DNA of 64,000 bases, from the NCBI GenBank assembly GCA_030159075.1, contig BROG01000134.1, positions 558,001-622,000 on the forward strand, given 5' to 3'. Both the position numbers and the translations under genes were made by a program. Under the pieces are notes generated by a model. The model saw only the letters and a list, made by a program, of their open reading frames with translations. It ran no database searches and had not been told where the DNA came from. Positions 14,227 to 25,139 of this stretch are shown here, one piece after another; the first letter of the stretch is position 1; each line of letters opens with the position of its first letter. The DNA comes from Atrina japonica (Eukaryota; Mollusca; Bivalvia; Pterioida; Pinnidae).

Positions 14227-14509
14227 AGTTATAGTTTTAATGATACATATCATATATACCATATTTGTAGATACTGAGATACATGCATCGATAGATAGAT
14301 AAATTGATTAATAAGATTAGTTTTAAAGGAATCAAAACAACTATGGTTAGAGAAAAAATACCAAACAAATGTAATTGATTTGCATGGCATATTGTTCAGG
14401 GACCGTGATTATTGTTGCCAGCACTTGTCATCGACACTGAACTGTTAACAGCTTAGCGATCGCTGTGAAATAATAGCAAAGGCAATCACCGTGTCATATG
14501 CCACGGAGG

Positions 14510-14520
14510 TATATATAAAG
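14510..14520 (+). promoter_or_regulatory. TATA box of the FoxQ2 gene
   Basis: TATATATAAAG lies in otherwise mixed-composition sequence 220 bp upstream of the start codon. Transcription would be expected to begin about 30 bp downstream, near 14540-14550, giving a 5' leader of about 190 nt. Assignment is by motif and position only. Confidence 0.6.
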
Positions 14521-14737
14521 GTAAATAGTGTTAGAAAGGAGTAGTTTCTCGAAGTCTTTAGTGATAAGCACGACGGAAAAAACTGGAAGAAGTTTTGTTA
14601 ACAGATGAACTTTGCTTTATTTATCATCACATTGATGAAAACGATTCCAGGAAGACTGCTTAATGAAAATTGTTACAATTAATCTGAAAACATTGTGAAA
14701 CGTTTTATCAATTTCATACCAGATTTCAGCACAAAAA

Positions 14738-15556
14738 ATGAGTTCCTACAGCATTGACTTTTTGACTAGAGATATTGCAAAGAAGAGTGATTACGACAGT
14801 GAGAGCAGCACTAATGGTATCTCGCCGTCGATCATGGACGTTTCATCTAGCCAAAGTGATTCAGACCAGAGCTGCGGTGAAAATACGGGATCGATTGCTG
14901 AAGTGTTGCTTTCTCTGGACAAAACTATTAAACACGGATTAATTGAGGACCAAAGTAACGATAAACCACCGCATTCATATATTGCTCTGATTTCCATGGC
15001 AATTTTAAGTACGAAGGAAAAGAAAATGTTGCTATCCGATATTTATCAGTACATCATGGATAAATTTAAATATTATAATAACTTGGACAAGGCCTGGAGA
15101 AACAGTATCCGACATAACTTATCTTTAAATGAGTGTTTTGTGAAAAATGGGAGATCCGATAACGGAAAAGGAAATTACTGGTCCATACACCCCGCGTGTG
15201 TGGACGACTTCGCTAGAGGGGACTTTCGTCGGCGACAGGCACGTCGGCGTGCAAGAAAGGGCATTCAAGATTTTAGTTCCCAACAGGGCAACTCTGATGC
15301 TAACGGAATAAACTGTCGTTATAATTTGGGGTACGTACCCATGGCGTCATCATCAGTCGGGTACCATACGTTTGCTCACCAAATGTATCTCCCATCATCA
15401 ACTTACGGTTGTACCACGGGTACACTGCCAACATCAGTTTCACCTGGTTTCTATCCTACGCCTGGTGTCCATCACACGCGACAACCAACAGTGCCATCAC
15501 TGTTGCCGTGCAGATTTCAGGACAGTGACAAAAAATACGGGTTAATATCTTTATAG
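14738..15556 (+). CDS. FoxQ2: Forkhead transcription factor, FoxQ2-type
   Basis: A sequence-specific nuclear DNA-binding protein of 272 residues in a single exon. The forkhead domain spans roughly residues 75-170. It starts KPPHSYIALISMAIL, carries the recognition helix WRNSIRHNLSLN at 120-131 and the wing GKGNYWSIHP at 143-152, and ends with a very basic GDFRRRQARRRARK. The HPACVDDFARGDFRRRQ extension after wing 1 is the FoxQ2 signature and separates it from FoxD, FoxL and FoxI. Residues 4-10 (YSIDFLT) resemble the EH1/Groucho-binding motif found at the N terminus of one FoxQ2 subgroup, implying a repressor. Residues 11-70 are serine- and acid-rich; the C-terminal 100 residues are serine-, tyrosine- and proline-rich. 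The start is the first ATG after an A-rich context (ACAAAAAATG). In animals FoxQ2 genes typically act in anterior/apical neuroectoderm; several spiralians have expanded sets, so orthology within FoxQ2 is open. Confidence 0.92.
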   Translation: MSSYSIDFLTRDIAKKSDYDSESSTNGISPSIMDVSSSQSDSDQSCGENTGSIAEVLLSLDKTIKHGLIEDQSNDKPPHSYIALISMAILSTKEKKMLLSDIYQYIMDKFKYYNNLDKAWRNSIRHNLSLNECFVKNGRSDNGKGNYWSIHPACVDDFARGDFRRRQARRRARKGIQDFSSQQGNSDANGINCRYNLGYVPMASSSVGYHTFAHQMYLPSSTYGCTTGTLPTSVSPGFYPTPGVHHTRQPTVPSLLPCRFQDSDKKYGLISL

Positions 15557-15833
15557 TAACCATTTCAGAAGTCTTGAAGCCGTATGAACTTAAAGCTAAC
15601 TTCAGTTCTTGTGGAGAAATGTATGGAGATCAATTCAAAAAGGTGCATATCAATACATTTTATTTATACATTGTAAAATCCTATTGGACTCGATTTTGCT
15701 TAATGGTGTGTGTGTATAAGAAGGTATTTTAAAATTTACAGGTATTTTAATTTGTACATTATCAATTATATATTTATATTGTTCATGTTCTTGTAAATAT
15801 GTGTTTTTGTGTCCTACACAGTTATCTTTACAC

Positions 15834-15839
15834 AATAAA
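15834..15839 (+). terminator. Polyadenylation signal of FoxQ2
   Basis: AATAAA 278 nt after the FoxQ2 stop codon, followed by T- and GT-rich sequence (ATATTTGACTATTGATGTTTATTTT). It is the first canonical signal after the gene. Confidence 0.7.
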
Positions 15840-16204
15840 TGAAATTGATCATATTTGACTATTGATGTTTATTTTAAAGGTTACTTATGCAGTAACGTTA
15901 CGTATACATTTCCGATTTTTGAGAGTCAAAACGAATTTTTGTCATCTGAGATGATCTTCCACACATGATCTTGTGTCAGGTAAATTCGGCATCGAGTAAT
16001 TTCGGCACTTGTAAACAAGTATTTTCTGCTATTTCAAAAATACCTGTTAAAAATCGATTTTTTAGAAATTAATATTAATCATTAGATGTTAATTGATTTA
16101 TCGTAATCAGTATTAGCTGCAGATATTATCTGTTCAAATGCCGAAAAATACCTGATAGTTTACTTATATATACATGTGCCGAGATTAATCGGTGTCGATA
16201 TCAC

Positions 16205-17225
16205 GGGGGAGGGGGGACATGTCGGGCATTGCAAATTTTCAATGTTGTCACCAAATTCAATTTTGTGTGACAATATTCAATTCTGTGCCACATAATTGAA
16301 TTTTGTCGCACATGCACAGGCTACGATTTGCTCAATAAAAATCAGGCAAGCTTCTGAAAGGGGCGTCGATACTGCCCAGTATTAACACATACGACCCCAT
16401 ATCACATACTACAATTATATATTTCATTTTTCCACAAATTATCAAATTATTTGCGATAATAAACATGATTTAGCAATAAATCATATTCGGATAGGTAAAT
16501 CTAGTAGTGAAACCGTAACCGGAATTGTTTGTGTTGTATCGATACACAGCCACATACTACCCCATAATAACATATACTACCCTATAATAGAACATACTAC
16601 ACAGTTTTTACACATGCTACTACTTACTATGACATTTAGACACAAATTATCAAATGTATTAATAATAAAATAAATTTTTAGTCAGGTACTAGTCAAACCA
16701 TAATCTGGAATTGGCTCGGCTTGAACGCGTGATCTATGTCGCGTAAAAGAGGCAGGTCCATTACGCAAAAGGGATTTTGTATTCGATTAGTTTTTTTTCC
16801 ATTGAAACATGTGCACAGAGTAAACAAAAGAATAATACGTAATCATCATGTTTACACCACCATCTATACAATTGCCCGGACCTAGCTTTCAGCCCAATGA
16901 ACGTCGAGATAACATCTCGACCAATTTATGCCAGCTTATTTAATAATTAATACCATATTTGCTCAACAGAGTGGAATAATTCAGAATTTGATTTTGTGAC
17001 ACAGAATTGAGTTTTGTGTCACAGAATTAACGTTTGTGCTAAAAATTGAAAGTATGTAGGTACAAAAATGGATTTTATTTGGACACAATGTAGCAAGTTA
17101 AATTCTATTTCTGTACACAAACTTTCAATTTTGTCACAAAATTTAATTCTGTGACACAAAATTCGATTTTATAGTACAAAATTGAATTTTGTGACAAAAT
17201 TAACCTGTCCCACATGAGGCCCCGT
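16205..17225. mobile_element. Foldback element with TTTTGTGACACAAAATT words
   Basis: The left end (GGGGACATGTCGGGCATTG...) and the right end (...ACCTGTCCCACATGAGGCC) are imperfect inverted copies. Next to each end are arrays of words such as AATTCAATTTTGTG and CACAGAATTGA in both senses (16240-16320 and 16980-17210), which fold locally because the words are self-complementary. Between them (16330-16970) is unique AT-rich sequence with no ORF. I infer a non-autonomous foldback or MITE-like element of about 1 kb. Confidence 0.65.
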
Positions 17226-17623
17226 AGATAGTACTTGAATTCTAAAGACTATATATGACAAGGACTATTTTGGCCCCAACATCAAATATATTTCATTTTC
17301 AGTACTGTATTAGAGGCTGGTACATATTCCTTTTTACATTGACACTGAAAATAGGTTGTTATTGTATAGCAACCAAAATAAATAGCCTATACAGTTGACT
17401 ACTTTAATATCGGTTTCAATTTTCAAGCGATAAGGGGACTAAATGGGTTATTACAATACATAGTCTTTTTATACCCACTGATACTTATGTTTTTGGTTAT
17501 GTAATATGATTTAAATATAAAATGATTAACTAAAGGCTGTGTACTGTATGACTGGACAATTTTAGCCCGTAGAAGAAGGCGTATTGAAAATGAAAAGCTA
17601 AAACATGAAGCACCTTCATAGAT

Positions 17624-17745
17624 GTGTCACGTTGTAAATTTTGAATTTACTGGGTGGGTGCAAATACAAAATTTACAACATGACAACAGTTGTCAAATTG
17701 TAAATTTTGTATTTACACCCTCCCAGTAAATTCTACAACATGACA
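17624..17745. repeat. Near-perfect 60-bp arm palindrome
   Basis: The left arm (17624-17686) and right arm (17687-17745) are inverted copies starting TGTCACGTTGTA and ending TACAACATGACA, with almost no loop. Each arm itself carries the motif TGTAAATTTTG and its inverse. There is no coding capacity. It could be a tiny MITE or a cruciform-forming sequence. I have no evidence that it is a microRNA precursor. Confidence 0.75.
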
Positions 17746-18535
17746 GAAGTCACACACGTGACTATATCATTTTAGGGCGAATTTGTTTTCTGTGGGAAAA
17801 TGGCGAAAATAGCCATGATAATGTATGTCCCTATTGTCTTAAATCAATTCATTGAATGATCTGATCAGAAATGAAATTGATGAGGTTAATGGAATCTCTT
17901 TTGGAACCAGCGGATCGGGGAGTAATTATAGTAAACACCAAACATAACTGGATCTTATAGATCTGTTATGGTGAAATATTATCTTGTCTCCACTTTTGGT
18001 AAATCAAAAAGTGGGAACATGATAATACTTCTTTTAAAAAATCTTCCTCATCAGTGCAGTAAAATTAGATATGTTTGTTGCAATACGAAAAAAGTATATT
18101 AATCCAAACATTAATTTTCACATAAGATATTCATTCATTCATTCAATCAATCTTTATTTCCTCGTTAATATAAGATTTTTAAATAGAAAAACAATTAAAT
18201 TCAGTGCGTTTCGTGGTAATGAACTAATTTTGTAGTGCAAGAAACACATTTACAACACAATATTATAAGTATTACACATGTATATCATGTTCATGTAATA
18301 ATGTGCTATGACAATGTATGCTGGATTCAGCTATTGTTGATAAAGTGATTATATGCTAACGTTGTACGTGTAAACTTTATACATATTGTTATAATATTAC
18401 TTTATCATAATGAATAAAGCCTTTGCTGATAATACATGTTTATTAACATTGTGTATGTACAGCTGACACATATTGTTATAATAATATATTGTTGTGATAT
18501 GACAGTTCATAATAAATTCAGCTTTTGTTGATAAT
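17746..18535. other. No gene recognised
   Basis: AT-rich spacer. It contains a degenerate repeat of an AATAAAGCCTTTGCTGATAA-like word (about 18320-18540) with TTGTTATAATAT words. Confidence 0.4.
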
Positions 18536-19472
18536 TAAGGATTGTTTTTCATTGTTTGGAATGCATCGAATATAAATGCAATGGATTATGGAAAAAATCA
18601 ATGTGCAGCACTTCTTATATTTATATTTCTTATATTATATTTATATATATTACAATTTTCTGTGAATCTGTAGTCAGCTGGTTACGAAATTCACTCTATG
18701 TAATTGGCTTTGCGGTGGGAGTTTTTCATATGACGTAACAGCTAAACAGCTGTGTGAGACGTAAAGTAGTTCCCCTTTTCTGTCCGGAAATACTAATTAA
18801 AATGGAATTAAGGTTTAATTTCTTACTTTCATATCATTTTGAAAGAAACTAGTGATATGGAAATTTTTGAATAAGTGTCAGATTTGTATTGAAGTTATTT
18901 TAAAATAATCGTCCTCTTGGTAACCGGAAGGTTAAATGTGTCAGAAGAGAATTGAAAATTCAAATTCCTCGCCCATGAGTGTGTTGTATAATATATTTAT
19001 AACAGATTTGCGTTTGAATTCTGATATATTATTAATGGGATATACCATAGAAAGTTTGAGTGTGACTTACTAGAAGGGAGACAGCTAATATTCATTCATG
19101 ACAACTGAAAGTAGCCATTTTATTTGACATTTTTTACCAATTAGCTGGGAACCATGATGGCTGATTGGTACGTAACTTACGTAAGTATTTCACACGGCCT
19201 GATTTCACACTCTGCGAGTGACGAATTGTTTCTGATAGGAAGGCAAACAAATCGACCCGTTTATCAGAGATGCTTGACAAAGTTGCAGTAGGCTTAACTC
19301 TCTTTTATTCTGTTGAAACTACGAAGCAAACTTTCATTTCTGTCCCAGACTGAGGTCTGTGGTTCTGGTCATAACATGGCATAACATAACATAAATATAT
19401 CGCGATATGGGCTTGTAGGCTGTACAATGTGCTACAAATGTAGTCTCGTGTTTCCGATTTCAGAAATTTGGA
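18536..19472 (+). repeat. Right arm of the 0.9-kb inverted repeat pair
   Basis: Inverted copy of 4450-5344. Relative to the left arm it carries an extra AT-rich stretch of about 40 bp near 18615-18655. Open frames within it (18556-18738, 19305-19508) correspond to opposite-strand frames in the left arm and are not conserved, so no protein is supported. Confidence 0.8.
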
Positions 19473-20440
19473 ATCCTGAACAGGCATTTTATCAGCGTTA
19501 AGACACAAAATTATGCCTGTCTACTTGGCTAATACAATGGCTTAGGAAAGAAATCAAAAGGCTGAAAATGTTTTCACAAAATTGTAAAAAGAAATACGGC
19601 GAGTGAAGCGAGCCGAAACTTTTTAAAAATTGATTTTCATCACAACTTTAGAATCAGTTAAGGTCAGATTATTTATTTACTTGCTAGTAAAGGACATACT
19701 ATTTATTTTCAATGTTTTCAAGGCCAGAATATTAATTTTCAAATTCAAATTCAAATCCCCAGAATCAATAGTCATCGCCTTATATATCCCATTCCTTCCA
19801 TGTCTAGCGTACAGAATGATGGCGAGAATGAACTGCGTGGGAACTTAAAAATAATAAAAAGTTATAGCGTTAATATTAGGAATGCTTTAAGTAATTTGAC
19901 ACAATTATTTGAAAAAATATCAAACAGAAAATGTCTTATAACGGACCAATCTAATTATAAATCGATCTCTAATCGCTCCTATTTTCTGATATGTCGCGTA
20001 CAGGATCTAACTTAATCCGCTATGGGGACACATGCGGATGACCTCGTAAATATGAAAAAGCGACTTACATAATCTTGTAAGCGATCTAATGGCAAAGATA
20101 TATAATATTTTTTAACAATTTAAACGACACAAAATCCGAAAGTACAGAATTATTTTCATAACGTTGGATAGATTCCAATCATCAAATATATTCCGATGGA
20201 CTTTTGCGGACTGACGGTTTCCTTTTTATAAAATAAATTACATCTCTTTGTCATTTAAATTTGTAAGTCCCATTTTCATTGGTCGAACATTATATCCTAC
20301 GAGAGGTCACACGCACGTGACCCCACAGCGGATTGCGTTAGATCCTCTACGCGACAAATCAGAAAACGGGAGCGGTGAGAGATCGGTTTTTAATTAGATT
20401 GATAACAGACAATTTAAAACAAAGCTTCATTTTAAATAAC
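19473..20440. other. No gene recognised
   Basis: AT-rich spacer. An imperfect inverted relationship is visible between about 19930-20040 (GGACCAATCTAATTATAAATCG, then GATCTAACTTAATCCGC) and about 20330-20400 (GCGGATTGCGTTAGATCC, then GATCGGTTTTTAATTAGATT). A further foldback element may therefore span 19935-20405. Confidence 0.4.
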
Positions 20441-20444
20441 GTAC

Positions 20445-20965
20445 TCTTAATCTTATCATATTATCTTGTTATTACAACATAATATCTTGTTATTAGGATA
20501 TAATATCTTGTTATAACAAGATAATTCATGTCGTTATAACACTATAATATCTTGTTATTACCACATAATATTTTGTTATAACGACATAATATATTGTTAT
20601 AACAAGATAATTCATATCTCGTTATAACAAGATAATATCTTGTTATTACGACATGATATCTTATTATTACGACATAACATCTTGTTATAACAAGATAATA
20701 TATTGTTATAACAAGAAAATTATCTTGTTATTACGACATAATATTTTGTAATTACGACATAATATCTTGTTATAACAAAATAATTTATATCTCGTTATCA
20801 CGACATAAAATCTTGTTATAACGACCTAATATTTTGTTATTACGGCATAATATCTTGTAATAACAAGATAATTAATATGTCGTTATAACATTGGCCACAT
20901 AATAAGTCATTATAACAAAATATATGTCGTTATAACGGCATATTTTTTTATTACTACATGTGGCA
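20445..20965. repeat. Array of CTTGTTATAACAAG / GTCGTTATAACGAC palindromic words
   Basis: More than fifteen copies of self-complementary words (CTTGTTATAACAAG, TCGTTATAACGA) and their half forms (CTTGTTATTACGACATAAT) alternate with ATAATATC spacers over 500 bp. The design mirrors the element at 10348-10682: a GTCGT-NNNN-ACGAC word with an AT-rich spacer, TATA replacing GCGC. It can form many hairpins. No ORF; clear outer terminal repeats were not identified. Confidence 0.8.
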
Positions 20966-21070
20966 TGTGTCGGCTTCCGTAGCAATCAAACATATCAGAA
21001 CATTATCAACGTATAAGGAGTAAAAAGAAAGATAATTCTTGTAATTTATATGGCTTAGTACCGATGTACC

Positions 21071-21763
21071 GAAATTCAGGGCGAATTTGTTCTACAGAAA
21101 CTGGTTTTAGTTTTGAACCAGTTTTGTAAACTTTCCATTTGTTTCATAAACCGGTTTTTCATTTGTTTTATCCTAAACCCAAACTAGTTTATCAAACCAT
21201 TTAAACTGGCTCCTGGGGTGGTTTAGTAGGTTAATGCAAGTTTGTTGCTACAACAACATTGCGACAAAAACAATGACCAAGCCTTCTAAGTGTTTTCTAG
21301 ACATTTGATGTACTCGGGTTGTAAACTGTACTCATAATGACAGACAGACGTTTTACAATGTCAAAACGGTGAATTGATGACTCCAAATTGATTAACAGTC
21401 GATTGTCATTTTGTTTATCATGTTTTCACGGTTTTCATTTTACATGGAAATTACTATAGAGCGAGTTTTTGCTTTTTAGCATATCAACCTCCAGCAATTC
21501 AAAAAGTGGAGACATCTTAATCAGGGTTAATAAATATTACAACAATAAGATTTTTTTTTTTTGTATAATTGTTATTATTTTTCCCTTTATTTTTACATCT
21601 CGCATAAAAGAGCGACCGTTAACGTCACATTTAGTAGTTTAAACCATTTATTTGTTTAGCCATAAGAAACCAGTTTTAGTTTGATAACTGATTGCAAACT
21701 AGTTGTAAACCATAAACCAAAACCGAAACTAGTTTATTTGCAACAAATTCACCCTCAGTTTCA
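21071..21763. mobile_element. Foldback element with AAACTGGTTT words
   Basis: The left end GAAATTCAGGGCGAATTTGT and the right end ACAAATTCACCCTCAGTTTC are inverted copies. Subterminal arrays of AAACTGGTTT, AAACTAGTTT and AAACCAGTTTT words continue the pairing on both sides (21100-21230 and 21640-21740). The centre is unique, AT-rich and non-coding. This is the third element in 11 kb with the plan unique tips, palindromic-word arrays, unique core. Confidence 0.7.
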
Positions 21764-22339
21764 CAATCATGAAAATACAAGGACAAAAGGAGATTAGAAA
21801 TTACCTTCCATGTCAAATATCCATTTCATTGGTGAAACAATTTAGAACATTTACCAAAGATGTTAAGCAATTTGGCTAAGTACCTCATTAATGCAATGAA
21901 GATTAGGTCTGTATAATGAAAAGTTTGTTTATATCTGTCTTTTCTCCGATGCTTACCTCAAAATACTTTCACTCACTTGATCACTACATTCTTTATGTAT
22001 GTATGGTATTTATTTGTATTGATTTATGCATATATTATTTGTATGCTGGGACATGTATATTGACCAGACGGTCAGAGGCTAAATAAACAATAAACCATCT
22101 AGTAGAACTGCAGATTTCATGTTAGAATATAATTGTTATAGTTAAAATGTAGATATTGTCTATAGATTAGTTTTAATTATTTTAAAAACAATATTTTATT
22201 GAAAATGAAAAAAAGTATACAGTATTACATCAACACACAAATATTTAAACTTTAGATAGAACATAATGTTTCAATTGAAAACATTTCCTCGATAAAATTT
22301 TTGTTCCATAGTTTTGCTATGTCAAGAAAATCTTTCTTT
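21764..22339. other. No gene recognised
   Basis: AT-rich spacer with nothing I can support. Confidence 0.4.
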
Positions 22340-22550
22340 TCTATTCTTGTTTTTTAATTTTGAAGAGTGTTTAACGTCACACTCAACAATATTTTTAAGT
22401 TGGATGAAGGAAAATTCCATTATAATGTTTCTGGAAGGAGACCACCGACCTTCCGCAAGTAAACTGACAAACCTTCTGACCAGAAGTGAGAGACTTCATT
22501 ATACAAAGCGCAATGCTCTAACCACTTGGTTACGGAGGCTTCAAGGGTAA
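22340..22550 (-). mobile_element. tRNA-derived SINE, minus orientation
   Basis: Read on the minus strand it begins GCCTCCGTAACCAAGTGGTT then AGAGCATTGCGC, an A-box region like that of a class II (Leu/Ser) tRNA. A body follows with TTTGTCAGTTTACTTGCGGA and GGTCGGTGG, and the end is GTTGAGTGTGACGTTAAAC. Body and end blocks recur at 2930-3165 and 38460-38570. The B box is degenerate. Open frames in this interval are by-products. Confidence 0.7.
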
Positions 22551-22675
22551 ATAAACAGTAACTAAAACGCTTTCTTATTTTGTTTTCAATGAGACAATAA
22601 AAAGTTTCGCCAGCCCATCTCAGGAAGCGATTGATCAAAACAAAAGTGAAATGTATCAGATGTACTCATAATCTT

Positions 22676-23250
22676 CAATCTCTTACACAGAGGTGTCGGT
22701 CCTTGCACTCCGGATCAATCTCTGTCAATGTCTAAAGAGCTGTCCCAAAACACCAATCTCTTACACAGAATTGTCGGTCCTTGCACTCCGGATCAATCTC
22801 TGTCAATGTCTAAAGAGCTGTCCCAAAACACCAATCTCTTACACAGAATTGTCGGTCCTTGCACTCCGGATCAATCTCTGTCAATATCTAAAGAGCTGTC
22901 CCAAAAACTGTTACACAGAATTGTCGGTCCTTGCACTCCGGATCAATCTCTGTCAATATCTAAAGAGCTGTCAATCTCTTACACAGAATTGTCGGTCCTT
23001 GCACTCCGGATCAATCTCTGTCAATATCTAAAGAGCTGTCCCAAAACACCAATCTCTTACACAGAATTGTCGGTCCTTGCACTCCGGATCAATCTCTGTC
23101 AATGTCTAAAGAGCTGTCCCAAAACACCAATCTCTTACACAGAATTGTCGGTCCTTGCACTCAAAATCAATCTCTGTCAACGTCTAAAGAGCTGTCCATA
23201 AACACCAATCTTTTACACAGAGTTGTCGGTCTTTGCACTCCAGATCAATC
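22676..23250 (+). repeat. 78-bp tandem repeat, eight units, at the edge of a LINE
   Basis: The unit contains CGGTCCTTGCACTCCGG, ATCAATCTCTGTCAATGTCT, AAAGAGCTGTCCCAAAACAC and TCTTACACAGAATTGT. Most units are 78 bp (26 codons), with two shortened ones near 22900-22980. The last unit (23220-23250) runs straight into the LINE endonuclease reading frame. I infer that a short stretch of the LINE was expanded in tandem. Open frames of 112 and 157 codons reflect the period being a multiple of three. Confidence 0.92.
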
Positions 23251-24190
23251 TAGATGAAAATGTACAAAAATGTGACTTACTTCTAGAAGGTTTCCAATCT
23301 AATGTTCTACGTCGTGGCAGATCTGCAAATGGCGGTGGTATAATTGTATATATAGCTGAACATCTGCTGGTCAGTAGGCTGACACAATTTGATATTGATA
23401 CTTGTGAAAATGTTTGGCTAGAAGTAAAATCCTCTAATTATTCTTAAATGTTATGCACTGTATATCGACCTCCAAGTAGTAGTATCAGATTTAGAATCAT
23501 CTCCAGTATTCAATTGAAAATGTTATTAATTATAATCCAAATATTGTCATAGTTGGTGATGTTAATAATGATATGTTGACAAACAAGTCGCATAGAATTT
23601 TTTATACAATTAACTTGTCCGAGTATTCACTAATGATATACACGCTCCAATACGTATAGGTGACACACGGTCTTTTTACTTGACCCAATTTTAGTAAGAG
23701 AGTGTTCGATGGGTTTTTCGTCTATTTTAGATATTGATCGTAGTATATCTGATCATAATGCGACTGAAACTGAAATTCTTTCAAATTGTACTTTCTGAAC
23801 CACTTTTAAAAAAAGAGATTTGGCTGTATTATCAAACAGATTTTACGTCTTTTAACTGATTGGAAATTAGTATTAAGTGATAATTTCGAAATAGCTTTTA
23901 AAACGTCTACAAATAAATACATTGAAATAGCACACAAAACCAATAAGTATAAGGGCGAATGATAAGACATGGTTTGATTTAGACCTAAAAAAGGGAAATT
24001 CGGAAAAGAGAAAGATTGAGAAAAATGACTAAATTAACTAACACTGAAACAGCAATGAATAATTATAAACAACAGAGAAACTTTGTTAATAATATAAAAA
24101 AAATGTGAAAAGGTATATTATATGGATGTTTACGGTCTTATTGATATATTTTCGAGTATTAATCAGAAATATTGTTGGAAATTAGTAAAG
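23223..24190 (+). pseudogene. Dead non-LTR retrotransposon (LINE), endonuclease part
   Basis: The plus-strand frame encodes fragments of an APE-type endonuclease of Jockey/CR1-like LINEs. The GFQSNVLRRGRSANGGGIIV region (23290-23345) corresponds to the R-D-R-x-GGGVAVYV block, then VYRPPSS follows (23460-23480), and SDHNATETEI (23750-23780) corresponds to the C-terminal SDH active-site motif. Several frameshifts and stops separate these blocks. The element continues at about 25140 after a nested insertion. It was once a reverse-transcribing genomic parasite and is now inactive. Confidence 0.85.
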
Positions 24191-24194
24191 ATAT

Positions 24195-25078
24195 AAAAAT
24201 CTCAGATACCAAAGTATAAATCAATACGATGTCCAGGACATAGATACAAATCCGGTAAAAATGGACAAACACGGACCTCTGGAAACCAAGAGGTGGGATC
24301 AGGTGCCATGGAGGAGTAAGCATCCCCTGTCGACCGGTCACACCCGCCGTGAGTCCACAGTCAAGTCCAATGAAACACGTGAGGAGTGTATCCTCGTCAC
24401 AATTGGTACAGACGTCTCAACAACCGCCAACGAAAAGGCAACTCAACATTTCACTTAGTGAAACAGAGTAGTCGCAAACAAGACTATTATACCGACCATA
24501 AAATTTGCGGAACGTTGACATTAAACGTGGTTTTCGATATCCCTGTGTCAATAATTTGTCAGTGAGTAGTTGACCTCTGTATATGAAATCTTCATATGTT
24601 GTGCACGCCCTGGCATATCGGATCATTTGTGAAATATAAACTCCATATGCAGGTGACTGAGGGATATTACTACTTAAATGTGGAAAATTTATGATGGGAA
24701 AGCCGAAATCGTCGCGTTTATCGTATAGCTTAGTTGCTAATTTTATTAAGTAAAATGTCTAAGTATGAAGGGTGTGTACTTGATTCTGTTGTATCTTTAA
24801 TTTCTAGTTCGCTGGGATATATCGCATTGACATATGTATGAAAATTGTCATTATTAATTGACAAAACGTCGTCGATATATCTAAATGTCAAATTAAAGGA
24901 CACCGCTAACTTTTTCTTCTTTTGATTCAGCAGTTTCTGAATTAAGTCTGCTTCGTATGAATGAAGGAACAGGTCGGCCAATAAAGGAGCACAATTGGTT
25001 CCCAGAGGAATTCCGACAGTTTGTTGAAAGACCACGTCTCCGAACATTACAAATATATTGTCTATTAGAAATTCCACT
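24195..25078 (-). mobile_element. Penelope-like element copy nested in the LINE
   Basis: The minus strand encodes the C-terminal half of a reverse transcriptase. GIPLGTNCAPLLADLFLHSY (template/active-site region) is followed by FRYIDDVLSINND with the YIDD catalytic box, then the thumb-like SQMIRYARACTTYEDFIYRG and LSTFRKFYGRY-type end. The ORF ends CLFVGGC. About 220 bp of 3' sequence follow and stop at the family-typical terminus AAAATCTCAGATACC (24193-24210 on the plus strand). The copy is 5'-truncated inside the RT and carries frameshifts. No GIY-YIG endonuclease is visible in any copy, so assignment to Penelope-like elements rests on RT style and tandem habit and is inference. It splits the LINE at 23223-26035. 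Confidence 0.75.
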
Positions 25079-25139
25079 TACAAATGACATTGAGGTAGAT
25101 AGATATTTTACTGATATCTAACAATAAATGATAATGATA

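Noticed and set aside
17624..17745. microRNA precursor
   Set aside because: Arms are too long and perfect for a typical precursor and there is no expression evidence. Better described as a palindromic element.
22676..23250. CRISPR array
   Set aside because: The whole 78-bp unit repeats without unique spacers, and the genome is eukaryotic. The arrays at 640-2715 and 45060-45905 fail for the same reason.
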